Part shown: positions 55,169 to 64,000 of the stretch, piece after piece
How the letters are laid out: each line of letters opens with the position of its first letter
How positions within the stretch are numbered: the stretch's first letter is position 1
Assembly (NCBI RefSeq): GCF_030408375.1
Contig: NZ_CP046530.1
Location: 186,001-250,000, forward strand
Source: Corynebacterium afermentans subsp. lipophilum
GTDB taxonomy: Bacteria; Actinomycetota; Actinomycetes; Mycobacteriales; Mycobacteriaceae
Length of the DNA: 64,000 nt
Direction of reading: 5' to 3'
Program-made: the position numbers and the translations under genes
The notes under the pieces: model-generated
The model's database searches: none
What the model was told of the DNA's origin: nothing
Seen by the model: the letters and a program-made list of their open reading frames with translations, nothing else

Positions 55169-56170
55169 GTGATTGCCCCATCATTCGCCTCCCTGACCAC
55201 GCTGCGCGTCGGCGGTACCCCGGCCGCGGCCTACGAGTGCCATAGTGCCGACGAGCTCGCCGAAACCGTGGCCAAGCTCGACCGCGACGGCACCCCGCTG
55301 CTGGTCGTCGGCGGCGGCTCCAACCTGGTCGTCGCGGACGGTGATCTCGATCTCGCGGCGGTGCTTGTGCGCAACGAGGGCATCTCGCTTATCGACGACC
55401 TCCGGTTGCGCGCCCAAGCCGGCACCGAATGGGACGCAGTTGTCGCCTACGCGGTGGAGCACGGACTCGGCGGCATCGAGGCCCTGTCCGGCATCCCTGG
55501 CTCCGCCGGGGCGACCCCGGTGCAGAACGTGGGAGCCTACGGCGCGGAGATCGCTGACGTGCTCACCCGCGTGCGCCTGTACAACCGCGAGACAGGCGCG
55601 GATGAGTGGGTGCCGGCGTCCTCGTTGGATCTGGCGTACCGGTACTCCAACCTGAAGTTCACCTCGCGGGCCGTCGTGCTGGAGATCGAGCTGCAGCTGG
55701 AGCGCACCGACGAGTCCATCCCCCTGCGCCACCTGGGCGGGGCGCGCGTGCCGCTGGCCGAGGCCCGCGAGTCCGTGCTGGAGACGCGCCGGGCGAAAGG
55801 CATGGTGCTGGACGCGGAAGACCACGACACCTGGTCCGCGGGCTCGTTTTTTACCAACCCCGTGGTGCCGTCCGCGCTTGCCGACGAGATCGCCGCCCAG
55901 GTCGGGGAGGAGGCGATGCCGCGGTTTGCCGCCGGTGACGGCAAGGAGAAGCTGTCGGCGGCCTGGCTCATCGAGCGCGCAGGCTGCCACCGCGGTTTCC
56001 CCGGCGATGACGCCCCCGCGCGTCTGTCAACCAAACACACCCTCGCGCTGACCAACCGCGGTAACGCCAGCGCCGGCGACATCGTCGACCTCGCCCGCAG
56101 CGTGCAGGCGCAGGTCCGCGATGCGTTCGGGGTGGAGCTGCACCCGGAACCCGTCTGGGTCGGCCTCTAG
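55169..56170 (+). CDS. murB: UDP-N-acetylenolpyruvoylglucosamine reductase
   Basis: A 333-residue FAD enzyme for the second step of UDP-MurNAc synthesis. FAD loop VVGGGSNLVVAD near 45-56, GIPGSAGATPVQNVGAYGAE near 108-127, substrate region YRYSNLKF near 154, catalytic Ser in AGSFFTNP near 223 and Glu in HPEPVWVG at the C-terminus. Two in-frame GTG codons compete; the -10 spacing supports 55169. It converges with fadD across a palindrome-rich gap. Confidence 0.93.
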   Translation: MIAPSFASLTTLRVGGTPAAAYECHSADELAETVAKLDRDGTPLLVVGGGSNLVVADGDLDLAAVLVRNEGISLIDDLRLRAQAGTEWDAVVAYAVEHGLGGIEALSGIPGSAGATPVQNVGAYGAEIADVLTRVRLYNRETGADEWVPASSLDLAYRYSNLKFTSRAVVLEIELQLERTDESIPLRHLGGARVPLAEARESVLETRRAKGMVLDAEDHDTWSAGSFFTNPVVPSALADEIAAQVGEEAMPRFAAGDGKEKLSAAWLIERAGCHRGFPGDDAPARLSTKHTLALTNRGNASAGDIVDLARSVQAQVRDAFGVELHPEPVWVGL

Positions 56171-56479
56171 GGGCCGGGCCCAGCCTGCTTCGTGCCCCCA
56201 GCCCCGCTTCCGCCGCCGCGCACTAGCGCAGATGGTGAAAACCGAGTGGTGAGAACGCGAAAATTTAGCCGGATTCACCATCAGCGTTTCACCATTTGTG
56301 GGCCAGCGCGGTCCGATGACACAGAGCGCGGAAAACCGGTTACCTACAACCGGCTACTATGCCGTTTTTGTGCTGGCAGCCGGTTGTAGGTAGCCGGTTT
56401 ATGGGTGGGTGGGGCCTCGGGGTGGCCGCGGCTACGCGCTGAACGCCGGCCGGCCCGCGCCCGGGCACGCGCCGAAGTG
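56171..56479. repeat. Palindrome-rich gap between murB and fadD
   Basis: 309 bases without a gene. Arms at 56333-56356 and 56377-56400 pair in 22 of 24 positions around a 20-base loop, and each arm itself contains CCGGTT...AACCGG. A second set is 56229-56240/56287-56298 (CARATGGTGAAA and complement) with an inner 9-base pair 56231-56239/56274-56282. Probably a bidirectional terminator or a dispersed repeat. Confidence 0.8.
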
Positions 56480-58216
56480 CTAGCGCTCGGCGAGCTTGGA
56501 CAGCAGGTCGTCGCGCACTTCGCGGCGGCGGATCTTGCCCATCTGGTCCTTCGCCAGCTCGTCGAAGTGGTAGAAGGTGCGCGGGACCTTGTAGCGGGTC
56601 AGGCGCTCGCGGGCGAAGTCTTTGAGGCCGTCGGGGTCGAGGGCGGAGCCGTCGTTAAGCACGATGCATGCGACGACATCCTCGGATCCGTCTTCGCGCG
56701 GGCGGCCCACGACCGCGACATCGGCGACGTCCTTGTGGGTGCGGATGACCTCCTCGACCTCGGCCGGGTAGACGTTGAAGCCGCCGGTGATGATGAGTTC
56801 CTTGATGCGGGAGACCAGCTTGATAAAGCCGTCTTCTTCCATGATTCCCATGTCGCCGGTGCGGAACCAGCCGTCGTGGAAGACCTTTTCGGTGGCTTCG
56901 GGGTTGTTGAAGTAGCCGGAGAATACCTGGGGGCCCTTGGCCAGGATCTCGCCGGCTTCGCCGAACGGCATGTCCTCGTCCGGGTTGTCGGGGTTGACAA
57001 TGCGGATCTGGGTGTCGGGGAAGGGGATGCCGATGTAGCCGGGGCGGCGGTCCGAGGATTCGGGGTTGCCCACGATGATGGGGGAGGTTTCGGTGAGGCC
57101 GTAGCCCTCGACGAGGCGGCCGCCGGTGGCGCGCTCCCAGTCCTCGATGACCTCTGCGGGCAGGGACGACGCACCGGAGAAACCGATTTTGATGTCGGAG
57201 AGGTCCACGTTTTTCTTCTTCGCCGTTTTCACGATGCGCTCGAAGACGGTGGGCACGCCCGGGATGAAGGTGGGCGGGGTGATGCGGATGGCCTTCATGA
57301 TCAGGTCCATCTTCGGCGCCGGCAGCAGCACGAGTTCGGAGCCGACCAGCATGGTCAGCGTCAGGGAGAACGTCAGGCCGTAGGCGTGGAAGAACGGCAG
57401 GGTGGCCAGCATGCGCTGGTTGCCTTGCTGCAGCTCGTTGACCCAGGCCTGGCCCTGCAGCGGGTTTGCAATGAGGTTGCGGTGCGACAGCGCCGCGCCC
57501 TTGGGGGTGCCGGTGGTGCCGGAGGTGTAGAGGATCACGGCGGTGGAGTCCGCGGTGATCTCTTCTGGCGTTTGCAGGTCCGCGCCCAAACCGCCGATGG
57601 CGGAGCTGGTCAGCGACTCCCAGGGCACGGTGTGCAGGGAGGTGTTCTTGCTGGTGGCGGTGAGTGCTGCGCGGGCCTCCAGGATCTTCGGCAGCGGGAT
57701 GCGCAGGGCGAGCTGCTGGGCGCGCGGCATGGCCTTGGTCATGTTGACGCTGACCACGGTTTCCAGCGGGGTGTCCGCGCGCAGTTTCTCCAGCGTGTCG
57801 GCGGCTTTGTCCCAGGCGATGGCGATGCGCGCGCCGTGGTCGATGAACTGGGGGCGCAGCTCGTGGGCGGTGTAGAGGGGGTTGTGCTCAACCACCACGC
57901 CGCCGATCATCTGCACGGCGAAAAAGGCGGCGACATGTTGGGGGCAGTTGGGCAGCATGATGGCCACGCGGTCGCCGGGGCGCACGCCGAAAGCCTTCAG
58001 GCCGGCGGCGGCGCGCCGCACTTCGCGGTCGAGCTCGCCGAAGGTTTGGGTGCGGCCGAAAAACCGGGTGGCGATGCGCGAGACGTTCTTTGACAGGTTC
58101 TGCTGGTACAGCTCGCCGAGGGTTATCTCGCCGTACTCGAGCGAGTGCGCGGTCCACTCGGGGTAGTACTGCAGCCAGGGTTTGACGTCGTTGACGTTCG
58201 ATGGGGTGAGAGCCAT
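56480..58216 (-). CDS. Long-chain fatty-acid-CoA ligase, first paralogue
   Basis: A 578-residue ANL enzyme. P-loop YTSGTTGTPKGA near 217-228, VEGYGLTETSP near 343-353, hinge/adenylate region DGWFRTGDMGIMEEDGF near 431, and C-terminal lysine in QMGKIRRRE. Activates fatty acids for beta-oxidation or lipid synthesis. ATG 58216 is chosen over an upstream GTG at 58225. It lies 33 bases behind a close paralogue, which suggests an old tandem duplication. Confidence 0.88.
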   Translation of the reverse strand: MALTPSNVNDVKPWLQYYPEWTAHSLEYGEITLGELYQQNLSKNVSRIATRFFGRTQTFGELDREVRRAAAGLKAFGVRPGDRVAIMLPNCPQHVAAFFAVQMIGGVVVEHNPLYTAHELRPQFIDHGARIAIAWDKAADTLEKLRADTPLETVVSVNMTKAMPRAQQLALRIPLPKILEARAALTATSKNTSLHTVPWESLTSSAIGGLGADLQTPEEITADSTAVILYTSGTTGTPKGAALSHRNLIANPLQGQAWVNELQQGNQRMLATLPFFHAYGLTFSLTLTMLVGSELVLLPAPKMDLIMKAIRITPPTFIPGVPTVFERIVKTAKKKNVDLSDIKIGFSGASSLPAEVIEDWERATGGRLVEGYGLTETSPIIVGNPESSDRRPGYIGIPFPDTQIRIVNPDNPDEDMPFGEAGEILAKGPQVFSGYFNNPEATEKVFHDGWFRTGDMGIMEEDGFIKLVSRIKELIITGGFNVYPAEVEEVIRTHKDVADVAVVGRPREDGSEDVVACIVLNDGSALDPDGLKDFARERLTRYKVPRTFYHFDELAKDQMGKIRRREVRDDLLSKLAER

Positions 58217-58249
58217 GCGCACCACCCTACGCGCTTTGCCGTCCGTAAC

Positions 58250-59944
58250 CTACGGTTGCGTAAGCAATTGGAGTAGCGTGTCGCGCACCTCCCTCCGCCT
58301 GATCTTGCCGGTCTGGTCTCGGTTGAGCTGGTCAAAGTGGTAAAAGTCCCGCGGGACCTTGTAGCGGGTCAGGCGCTGCCGGGCGTAGGCCTTGAGGCCG
58401 TCGGGGTCGAGGGCGGAGCCGTCGATAAGCGTGATGCATGCGACGACATCCTCGGAGCCGTCCTCGCGCGGGCGGCCCACGACCGCGATGTCCTCGATGT
58501 CCGGGTGGTTGCGCATGACGCCTTCGACCTCGTCAGGGTAGACGTTAAAACCGCCGGTGATGATCATTTCCTTGATGCGCGCAACCAGTTTGATCCAGCC
58601 GTCGTTTTCCATCACGGCCATGTCGCCGGTGCGGAACCAGCCGTCGTGGAACGCGCGCTCGTTGGCCTCGGGGCTGTTGAGGTAGCCGGAAAAGACCTGC
58701 GGGCCGCGCGCGAGGAGCTCGCCGGGCTCGCCGTCGGGCATGGTGCGCGACGGGTCTTGCGGGTCGGCGATGCGGATTTCGGTGTTGGGAAACGGCAGGC
58801 CGATGTAGCCGGGGCGCCGCGTGCCGTCGAGAGGGTTGCCGGCCAGGATCGGGGCGGTCTCGGTCAGCCCGTAGCCTTCGATCAGGCGCCCGCCGGTGGC
58901 GTTTTCCCAGCGCTCGATGGTTTCCACGGGCAGGGTCGACGCGCCGGAGATGGAGGTGTGGATCGAGGACAGGTCAGCGTTGGATTCCACCGCCCACTCG
59001 ATGATTTTGTCGTACAGGGTGGGCACACCCGGCAGCACCGTGGGGCGCGTTTTGGTGATCGCCGCCTGGTAGAGCTTCGGCTTCGGCGCTGGCACGAGCA
59101 CCATCTCCGCGCCGATGCTCAGCGGCAGCGCGTAGTTCAGCGCCAGGCCGTAGATGTGGAACATGGGCAGCACGCCGAGGACTTTTTCGCGCACCGCGCC
59201 CCAATCCTCCAGCCACTCCATGCCGGCTTTCAGCACGGACACGATGTTGCCGTGCGTCAGCGGCGCGCCTTTGGGCTTGCCGGATGTGCCGGAGGTGTAG
59301 AGGATGAACGCGGTGGTGTCCTGGGTGATCTGCGGGAAGTGCACGGAGCGGGAGCGCTGCCGCAATAATTCGCGCCACGGCATCGCGCCGGGGGCGGGTT
59401 GTGTCAGCTCAGCGCGCAGCTTGGTCACCGGCGGGATGGGCGCCGACAGCGCGGCGCGCAGGTGTAGCGGGGTTTCCTCGAGCATGTTCACGGCCACCAC
59501 GGTTTCAAGCTGGGTGCTTTTGCTTAACGACGCAAACGTGCCCGCCACCCGGTCAAAGACAATCGCTACCCGCGCCCCGTGGTCTTCGAATTGCGGCTGA
59601 AGTTCCGCCGCGGTGTAGAGCGGGTTGTGCTCCACCACGGTCGCGCCCAGGCGCAGGATGGCGGTGACGGCGATGACGTGCTGCGGGCAGTTCGGCAGCG
59701 CGACGGCCACGCGGTCGCCGCGGCGCACGCCCAGCTGCGTCAGGCCGGCGGCGGCGCGGACGACCTGTTCGTTCAGGGCGGCGTAGGTGAGTGTTTTGCC
59801 CATGAACCAGGTGGCGGTGCTCTTCGGCTGCATGGCCACCGCCTGGTTGAACCAGCTGACCAGCGTGTCCGTCCCGATGGCGGGGTTGGGGTCGGTCCAC
59901 TCGGCGTAGTGGTCGATCCAGGCTTTGGTGTCAAAGGCTCCCAC
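58250..59944 (-). CDS. Long-chain fatty-acid-CoA ligase, second paralogue
   Basis: A 564-residue ANL enzyme aligned along its whole length with the downstream paralogue (P-loop YTSGTSGKPKGA, VEGYGLTETAP-like IEGYGLTETAP, DGWFRTGDMAVMENDGW, QTGKIRRREVRD). The frame is open to 60064, but GTG 59944 with AAGGAGG six bases before it is clearly the start. Different substrates for the two copies are likely. Confidence 0.88.
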   Translation of the reverse strand: MGAFDTKAWIDHYAEWTDPNPAIGTDTLVSWFNQAVAMQPKSTATWFMGKTLTYAALNEQVVRAAAGLTQLGVRRGDRVAVALPNCPQHVIAVTAILRLGATVVEHNPLYTAAELQPQFEDHGARVAIVFDRVAGTFASLSKSTQLETVVAVNMLEETPLHLRAALSAPIPPVTKLRAELTQPAPGAMPWRELLRQRSRSVHFPQITQDTTAFILYTSGTSGKPKGAPLTHGNIVSVLKAGMEWLEDWGAVREKVLGVLPMFHIYGLALNYALPLSIGAEMVLVPAPKPKLYQAAITKTRPTVLPGVPTLYDKIIEWAVESNADLSSIHTSISGASTLPVETIERWENATGGRLIEGYGLTETAPILAGNPLDGTRRPGYIGLPFPNTEIRIADPQDPSRTMPDGEPGELLARGPQVFSGYLNSPEANERAFHDGWFRTGDMAVMENDGWIKLVARIKEMIITGGFNVYPDEVEGVMRNHPDIEDIAVVGRPREDGSEDVVACITLIDGSALDPDGLKAYARQRLTRYKVPRDFYHFDQLNRDQTGKIRRREVRDTLLQLLTQP

Positions 59945-60087
59945 GTAGGTCCTCCTTGTAGTTAGTTCGGCAAAACAAGTTGGCGACGAGTGTAACCTAC
60001 GTAGCGGTAAGTCTGTTGCGCTGCGCCGTCTGTGGGTTTGCTCTAGGCTGTGCCGCGACACCATTCAAGGGGGAATTGGGGGAAACC

Positions 60088-61074
60088 ATGACTACCTATT
60101 TCGAGCCGTCCATCGACGCCGACGCTGCCTTTGAACTCACCCCGCCCGCAGGTCTGGACCAGTCCAACCTCGTGGACCCGGTGAAGGCGCCGCCCAAGCA
60201 GGGCTGGCGCAAACTCGTCCACTCCGTCACGCGCGGCCGCATCAACCCGGGCGGCTCCCGGCAGGAGCTGGAGCAGCAGCAGCTTTTCGACGCCATCCGG
60301 GCACCCCTGCGCGGCGACTACCGCATCGCGGTGATGAGCCTGAAAGGCGGGGTGGGCAAAACCACCACCACGGTCGCGCTCGGCGGCGTGTTCGCCCAGA
60401 CCCGCGGCGACCGCGTCATCGCCATCGACGCCAACCCGGACTTAGGCACGTTGGCGCAGCGCGCCGCCACCGCGCCGCCGGCGACCATCCGCGATCTGCT
60501 GCAGGCGTCGGGCACGGAACGCTACCCGCAGGTGCGCTCCTACACTAACCAGGCGTCCTCGCGCCTGGAGGTCATCGGCTCCGAGCGCGACCCGGCCGTG
60601 TCGGAGGCGTTTTCTGAGGACGACTACCGCCTTGCCATCGACATCCTGCAGCACCACTACAACGTCATCCTCACCGACTGCGGCACGGGACTGATGCACT
60701 CCGCGATGGCAGGCGTGCTCGACCTGGCCAACACGCTGGTGCTGGTGACTTCGCCGGCGCTGGACGGGGCGCAGTCGGCGTCGGCCACCCTGGACTGGCT
60801 GAATCTGCACGGCTACGACCAGCTTGCCGCCAACGCCGTGGTGGTCATATCCGCGTCCGCGCCGGGCAAGCCGACCATCGATATGGCCAAGGTCGCCGAC
60901 CACTTCGCCTCCCGCACCCGCGCGGTGCACACCATCCCGTACGACCGCCATCTCGCCGAAGGTGCCGTCGTGGACCTGGAGCGCGTCGCGCCGGCGACGT
61001 TGAAGGCCTACCAGCACCTTGCGGCCACGGTTGCCGCGGACTTCGGCTCCTGGCACCGCCACGCCGCCCACTGA
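60088..61074 (+). CDS. MinD/ParA-like ATPase (EspI-type)
   Basis: A 328-residue protein with a 78-residue N-terminal extension, then a deviant Walker A motif LKGGVGKTTTT (85-95) and DANPDLGTL near 115. It lacks neighbours ParB, MinC or ESX genes, although the sequence around RKLVHSVTRGRINPG resembles ATPases of type VII secretion loci. Possibly a regulator or spatial organiser acting with distant partners. TAGGCT at about 60044 may be its -10; a GGGGGAA site precedes the ATG. Confidence 0.75.
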   Translation: MTTYFEPSIDADAAFELTPPAGLDQSNLVDPVKAPPKQGWRKLVHSVTRGRINPGGSRQELEQQQLFDAIRAPLRGDYRIAVMSLKGGVGKTTTTVALGGVFAQTRGDRVIAIDANPDLGTLAQRAATAPPATIRDLLQASGTERYPQVRSYTNQASSRLEVIGSERDPAVSEAFSEDDYRLAIDILQHHYNVILTDCGTGLMHSAMAGVLDLANTLVLVTSPALDGAQSASATLDWLNLHGYDQLAANAVVVISASAPGKPTIDMAKVADHFASRTRAVHTIPYDRHLAEGAVVDLERVAPATLKAYQHLAATVAADFGSWHRHAAH

Positions 61075-61091
61075 CGTGGTGGCTATTTTCT

Positions 61092-61171
61092 GCTCCGACA
61101 CTTCCCGGCGGAATCTGTCAGACAGCCCCCAAACGCCCAGGTCGGCATAAACGGCTGGCGGAATCTGTCAG
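61092..61171. repeat. Direct repeat of a 15-base word upstream of mshA
   Basis: GGCGGAATCTGTCAG at 61107-61121 and 61157-61171, start to start 50 bases. GCTCCGACA at 61092-61100 and the CTGTCAG and CCCAGGT words also occur (in part inverted) in the 3091-3240 element, suggesting a common origin. Confidence 0.6.
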
Positions 61172-61188
61172 GAACCACACAGCCGCGC

Positions 61189-61194
61189 TAGTCT
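61189..61194 (+). promoter_or_regulatory. Putative -10 box TAGTCT of mshA
   Basis: Seven bases before ATG 61202, the leaderless spacing seen at lpd and the MBL gene. Confidence 0.5.
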
Positions 61195-61201
61195 TGCCCG
61201 C

Positions 61202-62464
61202 ATGCGCGTCGCCATGATTTCAATGCACACCTCCCCGCTCGAGCAGCCGGGGACCGGCGACGCGGGCGGCATGAACGTCTACGTCCACAACACCGCCACC
61301 CAGCTGGCCCGCAAGGGGGTGGCGGTGGATGTGTTCACCCGCGCGACCCGTCCCAGCCAGGGCGAGGTGGTGGAGGTGGAGCCCGGATACCGGGTTGTCA
61401 ACGTCGTGGCCGGGCCCTACGAGGGGCTGGAGAAGGACGACCTGCCCACCCAGCTCGCCGCGTTTTCCGGCGGGGTGGTGCAGTTCGTCCGCGCGAACAA
61501 CCTGGACTACGACCTCATCCATTCCCACTACTGGCTGTCCGGCCAGGTGGGGTGGCTCTTGGCGGACCTGGCCGGTATCCCGCTGGTGCACACCGGGCAT
61601 ACCTGGGCGGCGGTGAAAAACGCCTACGCCACAGACGCTTCAGAGTCGGAGGCGCGCCGCATCTGCGAGCAGCAGTTGGTGGACAACGCTGAGGTCCTGG
61701 TGGTCAACACCGACGACGAGACCAACGAGCTGGCGCGCTTCTACGACGTGGATCCGGCCAAGATTTCCGTGGTCAGCCCCGGCGCAGACACGGAGCTGTA
61801 CACGCCGGGCACGAACCGCAACACGGAACTGGCTCGGCGCCACCTGGGTATTCCGCTGCATGCGAAGGTGGTGGCGTTTGTGGGCCGGCTGCAGGATTTC
61901 AAGGGTCCGCAGGTGCTGATTCGGGCGATGGGGGAGGTGGTGCGCCGCGGCCGCGTGGATGGCCCGTTGCGCGTGATCATCTGCGGCGGCGCGTCCGGTG
62001 CGGGTTCGTCGGTGGAGCGCTACCGCGAGCTCGCGGCGTCGGAAGGCATTGGCGGCTGCACCCGTTTCCTCGGGCCGCGGCCGCCGGAGGAGCTGGTGAG
62101 CATCTACCAGGCCGCGGACATCGTGGCGGTGCCCAGCTACAACGAGAGTTTCGGGCTCGTGGCGGTGGAGGCGCAGGCGACGGGCACCCCGGTTGTCGCG
62201 GCGCGCGTCGGCGGCCTGCCGCTCGCGGTCGCGGACGGTGAGACGGGCTTGCTGGTCGACGGCCACGGCCACGAGGACTGGGCAAAGGCCTTGGAGCAGT
62301 TGCTTATCGACGATCCCACGCGCATCCACATGGGCGAACAAGCCGTCGCCCACGCGAAAGCGTTCAGCTGGTCCGCTTCGGCAAGCAAACTGATAGAGGT
62401 CTACACCGACACTTTGAACGGCTACGTCCCGGGCGTGGCCGCCCGGGACGCGGGCGGAATGTAG
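61202..62464 (+). CDS. mshA: D-inositol-3-phosphate glycosyltransferase
   Basis: A 420-residue GT4 enzyme, first step of mycothiol synthesis (GlcNAc from UDP-GlcNAc to inositol 3-phosphate). N-terminal [20 protein letters not shown] with the GGMN loop, [11 protein letters not shown] near 104, and the GT4 E-x7-E motif in [17 protein letters not shown] (about 305-321). The pathway product supports the mycothiol-dependent dehydrogenase at 29916. Leaderless start likely. Confidence 0.95.
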   Translation: MRVAMISMHTSPLEQPGTGDAGGMNVYVHNTATQLARKGVAVDVFTRATRPSQGEVVEVEPGYRVVNVVAGPYEGLEKDDLPTQLAAFSGGVVQFVRANNLDYDLIHSHYWLSGQVGWLLADLAGIPLVHTGHTWAAVKNAYATDASESEARRICEQQLVDNAEVLVVNTDDETNELARFYDVDPAKISVVSPGADTELYTPGTNRNTELARRHLGIPLHAKVVAFVGRLQDFKGPQVLIRAMGEVVRRGRVDGPLRVIICGGASGAGSSVERYRELAASEGIGGCTRFLGPRPPEELVSIYQAADIVAVPSYNESFGLVAVEAQATGTPVVAARVGGLPLAVADGETGLLVDGHGHEDWAKALEQLLIDDPTRIHMGEQAVAHAKAFSWSASASKLIEVYTDTLNGYVPGVAARDAGGM

Positions 62465-62473
62465 GGGCCGCGC

Positions 62474-63619
62474 CTAGAGGCGCTTGCCGATCTCCTCGCC
62501 GATGGATGCCCCGCCCCAGTAGCCGATGCGGTCGGAGTGGTGGCTGATGGCGCGGTCGATTTCCGCCGGGTCGAACTGGCCCTGCGAAGCCTTCTGCGCC
62601 AGACCGGCGGCCTCTTGCTTGGCGTTGTCGACGGCTTTGCGCAGCTCCTCGCGAGGCACCGGCGGCTTGAGGTTGGGGTTGAGGCGCTCGATCTCGGCGG
62701 AGACGCGTTCCTCCTCTTCACCGGAGGTGGTGAAGTTCTCGCGCGGCGCGGTGGAGTCGGTGGGGGTGAACACTTCGTTGACCTGGCCGTCGGGGATGCC
62801 GTAGGCGTCCTCGATAATGCGGTCCACCGGCTGCGCCTTGCCGAGTGGCCCGAGCGTCATGGAGGACACGCCGATGGCGGCGCCGTCTCGCGGGTCGTAG
62901 TTGATGCCGCCGGAGTCGCCCTGCACGTAGTTCAGCCCCCAGCTGTAGATGCCGTTTCTGGTGCGGCCGATCTGCTTGGCGCAGGTGCGGCCCGTGGTGG
63001 CGCCGTCCTTGCAGATGGGCTGGCCGAAGTTGTCGACCGAGACCTCGCCCGGGGCGAGCGTGCGGAAGTCGCGCACATGCGTGATCTTCACCGGTTCGCC
63101 CTGCACGCCGCCGTTGAAGTCGCGGGAGTGGGACAGGCCGGTTTCGGTCACGCCGTCGTCGATGCGCACCACGCCCCAGTCGGCAGTGCGGATGGACTGC
63201 ATCGGGTCGCTCAGGTTCATGGCTTCCGGGGTGACGTGGTTGGACGCCACGCGCTCGCCGAAGCGCTTGTACTCGGTGCCCACGGGGGCGTAGAACTCGT
63301 TTTTCACCTCTGGGAAGCCTGGCATGGTGTTCACGCAATGGGAGACAGTGAGCATCACGCGCTGCGGCTCCTTGCCAGGCAGGTGCAGGGTGCCGTTGGG
63401 GCCCTGGGAGCAGGTGCTGATCCAGGCGTCGCGCGGCATGGTCGCCTTCTCGCCGGTGGGCAGGTCGATCGTCTTAGGCGGGTCCTGCGGCATCCCTCTC
63501 ATTGGCGCGCCGGGTGCCACGAGCGCGGGTTCGGCCTCCGCCGGCGCGGGGAGGGCCTGAAGTGCGAGCAGGCTGGCTGCTGCAAGTGCTGTTGCTGGTG
63601 TTCGAAGACTGAATCGCAT
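62474..63619 (-). CDS. Secreted trypsin-like serine protease
   Basis: A 381-residue exported S1-type protease. Signal peptide to about residue 29 (AEA). Triad His94 (TVSHC), Asp147 (TADWGVV), Ser236 (GDSGG). Cys70-Cys95 and Cys203-Cys213 may form disulfides. A helical C-terminal segment (about 315-381) is shared with the tandem neighbour. The frame is open to the neighbouring gene, but ATG 63619 gives the signal peptide. Targets unknown; corynebacterial members act on envelope or host proteins. Confidence 0.85.
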   Translation of the reverse strand: MRFSLRTPATALAAASLLALQALPAPAEAEPALVAPGAPMRGMPQDPPKTIDLPTGEKATMPRDAWISTCSQGPNGTLHLPGKEPQRVMLTVSHCVNTMPGFPEVKNEFYAPVGTEYKRFGERVASNHVTPEAMNLSDPMQSIRTADWGVVRIDDGVTETGLSHSRDFNGGVQGEPVKITHVRDFRTLAPGEVSVDNFGQPICKDGATTGRTCAKQIGRTRNGIYSWGLNYVQGDSGGINYDPRDGAAIGVSSMTLGPLGKAQPVDRIIEDAYGIPDGQVNEVFTPTDSTAPRENFTTSGEEEERVSAEIERLNPNLKPPVPREELRKAVDNAKQEAAGLAQKASQGQFDPAEIDRAISHHSDRIGYWGGASIGEEIGKRL

Positions 63620-63629
63620 GAGAATTACC

Positions 63630-64000
63630 TTAACGTGCAGACTTGATCTTTGCGTCCAGTGCGAACCCGCCCCAAAAGGCGATGTCGTTGCCATGCTTCT
63701 CGACGAGCCGCTGGACCTCACCAGCATCCACCCCGCCATGCAGCGCTTGACGCGCGGTTTCGTGGGCGGCCTGGCTTGCTTCGTCGACGGCGCGGCGCAG
63801 CTCCGCTTCCGGGTTCGGCGGAACGAAATCGGGGTTGAGCTCCCATGTGGCCTGGTCGATGCGCTCGCGTTCCGCGCCGGTGGTGGTGAATTCTGCGCGC
63901 GGGGCAGGGTCTGCGATTTTGAATGCCTGGTTGACCTGGCCGTCGGGGATGCCGTATGCGCTCTCAATCGCGCGGTCCGCGGCCTGGGAGCCGAACAGCG
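63630..64000 (-). CDS. Second trypsin-like serine protease, C-terminal part (partial)
   Basis: The frame runs from the window edge to TAA 63630 and reads LFGSQAADRAIESAYGIPDG, then FTTTGAERERID and a helical tail ending FWGGFALDAKIKSAR. It is parallel to the C-terminus of the preceding protease (AYGIPDGQVN, FTTSGEEEERV, YWGGASIGEEI), so the two are tandem duplicates 10 bases apart. The catalytic region lies beyond the right edge. Confidence 0.82.
   Translation of the reverse strand, partial: LFGSQAADRAIESAYGIPDGQVNQAFKIADPAPRAEFTTTGAERERIDQATWELNPDFVPPNPEAELRRAVDEASQAAHETARQALHGGVDAGEVQRLVEKHGNDIAFWGGFALDAKIKSAR

Noticed and set aside
61107-61171. Operator pair for mshA
   Set aside because: The 15-base direct repeat lies near the promoter, but the same words recur in an unrelated convergent gap, so a dispersed repeat is the simpler reading.

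Overview
The window looks like a chromosome segment of a high-GC Corynebacterium-type actinobacterium. It carries two antigen-85-like mycoloyltransferases, mycothiol synthesis (mshA) and a mycothiol-type formaldehyde dehydrogenase, a WhiB regulator, a GlxR regulator with a membrane adenylate cyclase, a MarP-like protease, an RmlC-RmlD fusion and a cytochrome-b type SdhCAB. The gene order (PBP, whcA, glxR, nth, marP, tad, topA, cya, holB) matches what I recall of the corynebacterial core genome.

Layout. 1-7.4 kb: 5' part of a class A PBP (cut by the window edge), whcA, DUF4177, RidA, an MBL hydrolase, glxR, a 32-residue membrane peptide, and the nth/TlpA/NUDIX/marP cluster. 7.4-9.9 kb: holin-like membrane protein, alpha/beta hydrolase, HAD-IB phosphatase. 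10-14.3 kb: a compact Tad pilus operon (ssd, tadA, tadB, tadC, a Flp-like pilin and two TadE-like genes), facing a DECH helicase. 16.9-24.8 kb: cspA, dedA, topA, an HNH nuclease, cya, holB. 24.8-27.4 kb: tRNA-Thr(CGT) followed by a small island (DUF6941/DUF4258/DUF2283 genes, a frameshifted hypothetical gene and a decayed tyrosine integrase). 27.4-31.6 kb: acyl-CoA synthetase, SGNH hydrolase, and the mycothiol-dependent dehydrogenase with its MBL partner. 31.6-39.1 kb: one long minus-strand operon for dTDP-rhamnose and envelope glycan assembly (rmlB, rmlCD, rmlA, two GT2 enzymes, DUF2304, a flippase, an M1 peptidase). 39.1-44 kb: prolyl oligopeptidase and two mycoloyltransferases flanking a 36-residue peptide gene. 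44-50.8 kb: lpd, an SRPBCC protein, sdhCAB. 50.8-56.2 kb: envelope and hypothetical genes ending with murB. 56.5-64 kb: two paralogous fadD genes, a MinD/ParA-type ATPase, mshA and two tandem secreted S1 proteases.

Functional themes are cell-envelope assembly (PBP, MurB, rhamnose, flippase, mycoloylation, LmeA), cAMP signalling (cya and glxR in one window), mycothiol-linked thiol chemistry (mshA, dehydrogenase/MBL pair), and a pilus locus that might serve DNA uptake.

The most unusual signal is a dispersed 11-base word, GCTTNTCGACG. I found at least 28 copies by eye on both strands, including sites directly before several terminators and one site that forces a rare ATA codon. It behaves like a DNA-uptake-type or other genome-maintenance signal. 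A second unusual signal is a leader with perfect DnaA boxes shared by the Tad operon and the HNH nuclease gene. Several intergenic regions between convergent genes hold long palindromes.
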